Source: Devosia subaequoris (lineage in GTDB: Bacteria; Pseudomonadota; Alphaproteobacteria; Rhizobiales; Devosiaceae). Taken from it: a DNA stretch of 64,000 nucleotides. The notes beneath the pieces were generated by a model that saw only the letters and a list, made by a program, of their open reading frames with translations, was not told where the DNA came from and did no database searches. The stretch spans positions 124,001 to 188,000 of the forward strand of contig NZ_JACIEW010000007.1 of assembly GCF_014197055.1 (NCBI RefSeq), given 5' to 3'. Below, piece after piece: positions 61,280 to 64,000 of this stretch; positions within the stretch are counted from its first letter, which is position 1, and each line of letters starts with the position of its first letter. The translations under genes and the position numbers were made by a program.

Positions 61280-63568
61280 GTGAGTTTGGCGCAGGAAATG
61301 TTTGCGATTGCCCCGGCGACGGGGAAAGCGAACCTGAGCGCTGGTCAGCTCAAGCTGCTCACCGGCAAGTCCCGCTGGATTTTCCGCGTTGGCGAAGCCG
61401 GCTTCCCCACCGTGCCCACCATTGCCATCACCCGCGCCGCCTGGGAGGAATTGCAGGCCGAACGCACACGGCGCGATACGCGGCTGCGTACCCATTGGGT
61501 GGCATGCCTGTACAAGCTCGTCTCCAAGGACGGTCCGGCCCCTCAACTGGTGGTGCGCACCTCGGCCTCTTCGCACAATAGCGGACTGGCCCCCGCGCGG
61601 CTGGGGATAACCGCGCCGACGGCGCCTGAAGATTCGGTGGACCCCACCCGGCCCCTCGCCAAGGCGATCAAGCAGGCTTTCGAAAGCTACGGATTTTTTG
61701 GGGGCGGCTGGATTGCGCCACGCAACGAGGATGATCGCGCCCGTCAGATCGTATTAGTTCAGGCCGTTGCCGGGGGCGAAATAGAGCAATTCCTGACCCG
61801 CAATGCCAGCACTGGGGCCATGGGGCCGGCGCCGCTCAATGGTGCGCCCTTGCCACGTCTGCCCGATGATGTGAACGCGCTGGTTGATCTGCTTGATGCC
61901 AAGGCGGGGCGCCACATGGCGTGTCTGGTCGCCATCCAGAAAGGCAGGGTGACCTTCCTGTCCGCGCGACCGGTGCAGGCGAGCGCCGGGGCCGATCTGC
62001 AAGCGGCGGTGGATCGGGTCGAACGCAAAGTCTGGACGCCCCAGGGCGCGGTGTCGCGCGTTGACCCCAGCCGCCTGGCGCTGATGCTGCACCCGCGCCT
62101 GAAGGCACCGGAAGAGGCGACACCCATTGCCATGGGTCTGGGTGTTTCGCCGGGCGCCGCCAGCGGCGTCATCACCTTCAACCCGGATGACGCGGCACGC
62201 CTGCGGGCTCGCGGCAAGCATTGCATCCTGGTGGTCAACGAAACCGGCCCCGCCGATATCGAGGGCATGAAGGCGGCCACCGGCATTCTGACAGCGCGTG
62301 GCGGCATGTCGAGCCATGCCGGCGTGATCGCTCGCATCACCGGCAAGCCCTGTGTCGCGGGAGTGCGCAGCCTCACCGTCGATACGCTCGAAATGATCTG
62401 CCGTATTGGCGAGCGCGAGTTTCACGCCGGGGACCGGCTGACCATCGACGGCACCGATGGCGCGGTGTATCTGGGCAATCTGCCGCTCGCCCAGCCCCAG
62501 ATCGGCGGCGCCATCGGCACGCTGCTGGGCTGGTCCGACGCCAGCCGAAGAATTGCCGTGCGTACCAATGTCGAAACCGTAGAGTCGGCGCAGACCGCTC
62601 TCAGCTTCGGCGCCGAAGGCATTGGCCTGGCGCGCTCCGAACACATGTTCTTTTCGCCCGAGCGTATGGTGGCGCTCAGGCGCATGATCCTCTCGGAAGA
62701 CGAGGATGCCCGGTCGCGCGCCATCGCCGGGTTGGTCGATTTTCAGACTGGCGACTATTCGGCTCTGTTCTCGGCCATGCAGGGCCTGCCGGTCACCGTG
62801 CGTCTGTTCGATCCGCCGCTGCATGAATTCTTGCCCCGCACGGATGAGGAGGTCGAGGAGACGGCGGCGTCGTTGGGCGTGGCTGTGCGTGCCTTGCGCC
62901 TGCGGCTCGAGCGCATTGCCGAGATCAACCCGATGCTGGGCCATCGCGGCGTGCGCCTGGCCATCACCTATCCCGAAATCCTGCAAATGCAGATGCAAGC
63001 GGTGGTCGCTGGCGCCCGTGCGGCCAGCGAAACCCAGACACAGCCGGTGGTGGTCGAGGTTATGGTTCCCTTTGTTTCCACGGCCACCGAGGTGTCCTGG
63101 GTGCGCGAGCGGATCATGACCATTCTCGACAATGCTGGCATGGGCCGGACTGATCGCATTCGGGTTTCTTTCGGTACCATGATCGAATTGCCCCGCGCCT
63201 GCCTCCGCGCTGGTGACATTGCCTCCATGGTTGATTTCATCTCCTTCGGCACCAACGATCTGACGCAGACCACTTTCGGCATTTCGCGTGACGACGCGCC
63301 GGCCTTCCTCGCCGCCTACCAGCGCAAGGGTGTTTATGAGCGCGACCCCTTCGTCACCATCGACGAAAAGGGGGTGGGCGAGATGATCGCCATTGCTATT
63401 GCGCGCGGCAGGGCGGCCAATCCGCGTCTCAAGGTCGGGATTTGCGGTGAACACGCTGGCGATCCGGCATCGCTGCGCTTCTTTGCCGGTTTGGGCGTCG
63501 ACTATGTCAGTTGCTCACCCTATCGTGTACCGGTGGCGCGGCTGACCTTGGCCCAGGCTTCGGCTTAA
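61280..63568 (+). CDS. PPDK-like protein with degenerate ATP-grasp domain
   Basis: 762 residues, against about 880-900 for pyruvate phosphate dikinase. The phosphohistidine domain is intact, with the catalytic His at about 345 in TARGGMSSHAGVIAR. The C-terminal PEP/pyruvate domain is also intact: FGAEGIGLARSEHMFF, VRLFDPPLHEFLP, NPMLGHRGVRLAITYPEI, FISFGTNDLTQTTFG and GICGEHAGDPASLRFF. The N-terminal ATP-grasp part (about 1-260) is shortened and lacks the usual metal-binding QDIE..LQTR ending, which reads ACLVAI..LSARP. It may use PEP only, or regulate; the role is unknown. Start GTG at 61280; ATG at 61298 is possible. Divergent from ispH. Confidence 0.85.
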   Translation: MSLAQEMFAIAPATGKANLSAGQLKLLTGKSRWIFRVGEAGFPTVPTIAITRAAWEELQAERTRRDTRLRTHWVACLYKLVSKDGPAPQLVVRTSASSHNSGLAPARLGITAPTAPEDSVDPTRPLAKAIKQAFESYGFFGGGWIAPRNEDDRARQIVLVQAVAGGEIEQFLTRNASTGAMGPAPLNGAPLPRLPDDVNALVDLLDAKAGRHMACLVAIQKGRVTFLSARPVQASAGADLQAAVDRVERKVWTPQGAVSRVDPSRLALMLHPRLKAPEEATPIAMGLGVSPGAASGVITFNPDDAARLRARGKHCILVVNETGPADIEGMKAATGILTARGGMSSHAGVIARITGKPCVAGVRSLTVDTLEMICRIGEREFHAGDRLTIDGTDGAVYLGNLPLAQPQIGGAIGTLLGWSDASRRIAVRTNVETVESAQTALSFGAEGIGLARSEHMFFSPERMVALRRMILSEDEDARSRAIAGLVDFQTGDYSALFSAMQGLPVTVRLFDPPLHEFLPRTDEEVEETAASLGVAVRALRLRLERIAEINPMLGHRGVRLAITYPEILQMQMQAVVAGARAASETQTQPVVVEVMVPFVSTATEVSWVRERIMTILDNAGMGRTDRIRVSFGTMIELPRACLRAGDIASMVDFISFGTNDLTQTTFGISRDDAPAFLAAYQRKGVYERDPFVTIDEKGVGEMIAIAIARGRAANPRLKVGICGEHAGDPASLRFFAGLGVDYVSCSPYRVPVARLTLAQASA

Positions 63569-63576
63569 ATAGCTGC

Positions 63577-63598
63577 CATCGCATACCTATATGCGATG
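63577..63598. promoter_or_regulatory. Inverted repeat upstream of the last gene
   Basis: CATCGCAT (63577-63584) pairs perfectly with ATGCGATG (63591-63598), with a 6-base AT-rich spacer. It lies 8 bases after the PPDK-like stop and about 47 bases before the next start. With no T-run it looks more like an operator than a terminator. Confidence 0.4.
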
Positions 63599-63644
63599 TA
63601 TGACAAAACCGGCCACAACGTGCCGGGACAGACGGGAAGGGGCC

Positions 63645-64000
63645 GTGGTCTACGTGAGAAGTTTTGCAGTTGTCCTCGTGTTGCCAGTGCTTTTGGGTCT
63701 CGTGCAGCCATCACTGGCGCAATCCGGTGCGCAATGCGCGCCCATCGAAAATGATGCCGAGCGTCTGGTTTGCTATGACGATGTCTTCCGTCCCGGCGGC
63801 ATCGTGCCCGAAGGCGTAAGCGTCACCTTGCAGTCCCAGCAATTGATTCCTGCCCGGCCAAGTGGGCGGGCACCGGCGACCATAACCGTCTTCTGCGAGC
63901 TGGATACCCTGCAGGTTGCTTTTGCCTTCGCTGGTAATTCCATGTCGGCCCTTGGCCGCGGTGACACCGGCATAACCCTGCAATATGATCTGCAGCGCGC
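63645..64000 (+). CDS. Secreted TagO/VasI-like protein, cut by window edge
   Basis: Partial gene; 118 codons are in the window. It starts with a signal peptide (VRSFAVVLVLPVLLGLVQPS, cleavage near LAQ-SG). The mature part begins QCAPIENDAERLVCYDDVF, the pattern of TagO/VasI-type proteins and of other small secreted proteins with a CxxIxDdxxRLxCYD start, and continues TVFCELDTLQVAFAFAGN. TagO is associated with type VI secretion, but no such genes are in the window, so only the fold is suggested. The start GTG at 63645 has GGAAGGGG upstream; a GTG at 63654 is possible. Confidence 0.6.
   Translation, partial: MVYVRSFAVVLVLPVLLGLVQPSLAQSGAQCAPIENDAERLVCYDDVFRPGGIVPEGVSVTLQSQQLIPARPSGRAPATITVFCELDTLQVAFAFAGNSMSALGRGDTGITLQYDLQR

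Noticed and set aside
61754-63454. Minus-strand open frame of 566 codons opposite the PPDK-like gene.
   Set aside because: Antisense shadow, His/Arg-rich, no motif.
63645-64000. Evidence for a type VI secretion system.
   Set aside because: A single partial TagO/VasI-like protein is not enough; no other such component is in the window.

Overview
The window looks like chromosomal DNA of an alphaproteobacterium of the order Hyphomicrobiales (Rhizobiales), most like the Devosia/Pelagibacterium group. This rests on gene content and order: the coxBA-ctaB-coxF-ctaG-ctaE-SURF1 block, split b/b' ATP synthase genes, the CcrM methylase, an RgsP-like 7TM/PAS/GGDEF/EAL protein, an IalB-like secreted protein and split gcvPA/gcvPB. 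GC content is high throughout. I see no insertion sequence, prophage, CRISPR array, tRNA or rRNA. The genus is an inference. Almost all of the window is core genome; the more accessory-looking parts are about 34.4-38.3 kb and 45.6-48.0 kb.

Layout. 0-6.6 kb: a cut-off IalB-like gene, then the aa3 cytochrome c oxidase operon with its assembly factors. 6.7-13.1 kb: thrC, an M16 peptidase, a RimJ-type acetyltransferase and the RgsP-like protein. 13.1-15.9 kb: yqgE, a secreted DsbD-alpha-like protein, a Prx5 peroxiredoxin and a lipoprotein. 15.9-20.7 kb (minus): gcvT-gcvH-gcvPA-gcvPB behind a tandem glycine riboswitch. 20.7-23.6 kb (minus): the F0 operon atpI-atpB-atpE-atpG(b')-atpF(b) with a clear promoter and terminator. 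23.8-32.2 kb: smc, dsbA, a DUF721 (DciA-like) gene, mutY, a GNAT gene, ccrM and rnhB. 32.3-34.0 kb: a secreted protein and a radical SAM repair-type protein with a LexA-type box. 34.4-38.3 kb: a DHA2 exporter, then a LysR gene divergent from an AhpC-like/SDR pair. 38.3-42.8 kb: moaB, an MFS gene, a family-4-type uracil-DNA glycosylase and ETF-ubiquinone oxidoreductase. 42.9-52.9 kb: a TPR protein, ispE, a subtilisin-like lipoprotein with a beta-barrel-like C-terminus, a polyprenyl diphosphate synthase, a TrmN6-like methylase, an S49 peptidase, a small membrane protein, a kinase-like phosphotransferase and glyQ. 52.9-59.2 kb: an Rnk-like gene, lemA, a DUF2207 gene, glyS and a DUF808 gene. 59.2-64.0 kb: rnhA, GNAT and ispH (minus), a PPDK-like protein with a degenerate ATP-grasp half, and a cut-off secreted protein resembling TagO/VasI.

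How the genes work together. Respiration and energy conservation dominate: aa3 oxidase and its assembly factors, F0 subunits, ETF-QO and a polyprenyl synthase for the quinone tail. Isoprenoid synthesis is represented by ispE, ispH and the polyprenyl synthase, glycine use by the gcv operon and glyQ/glyS, and genome maintenance and cell cycle by smc, ccrM, mutY, rnhA, rnhB, the UDG and the radical SAM protein.

Regulatory signals read directly from sequence are a FixK/FNR-type box before coxB, the glycine riboswitch with a promoter next to it, the atp promoter, CtrA-like motifs before ccrM, a LexA-type box before the radical SAM gene and a nested dyad between the LysR gene and its divergent neighbours. 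I did not find a clear new multi-gene system. The best leads are the PPDK-like protein, the cysteine-poor UDG, the LexA-boxed radical SAM gene, the RgsP-like protein and the subtilisin-like lipoprotein.
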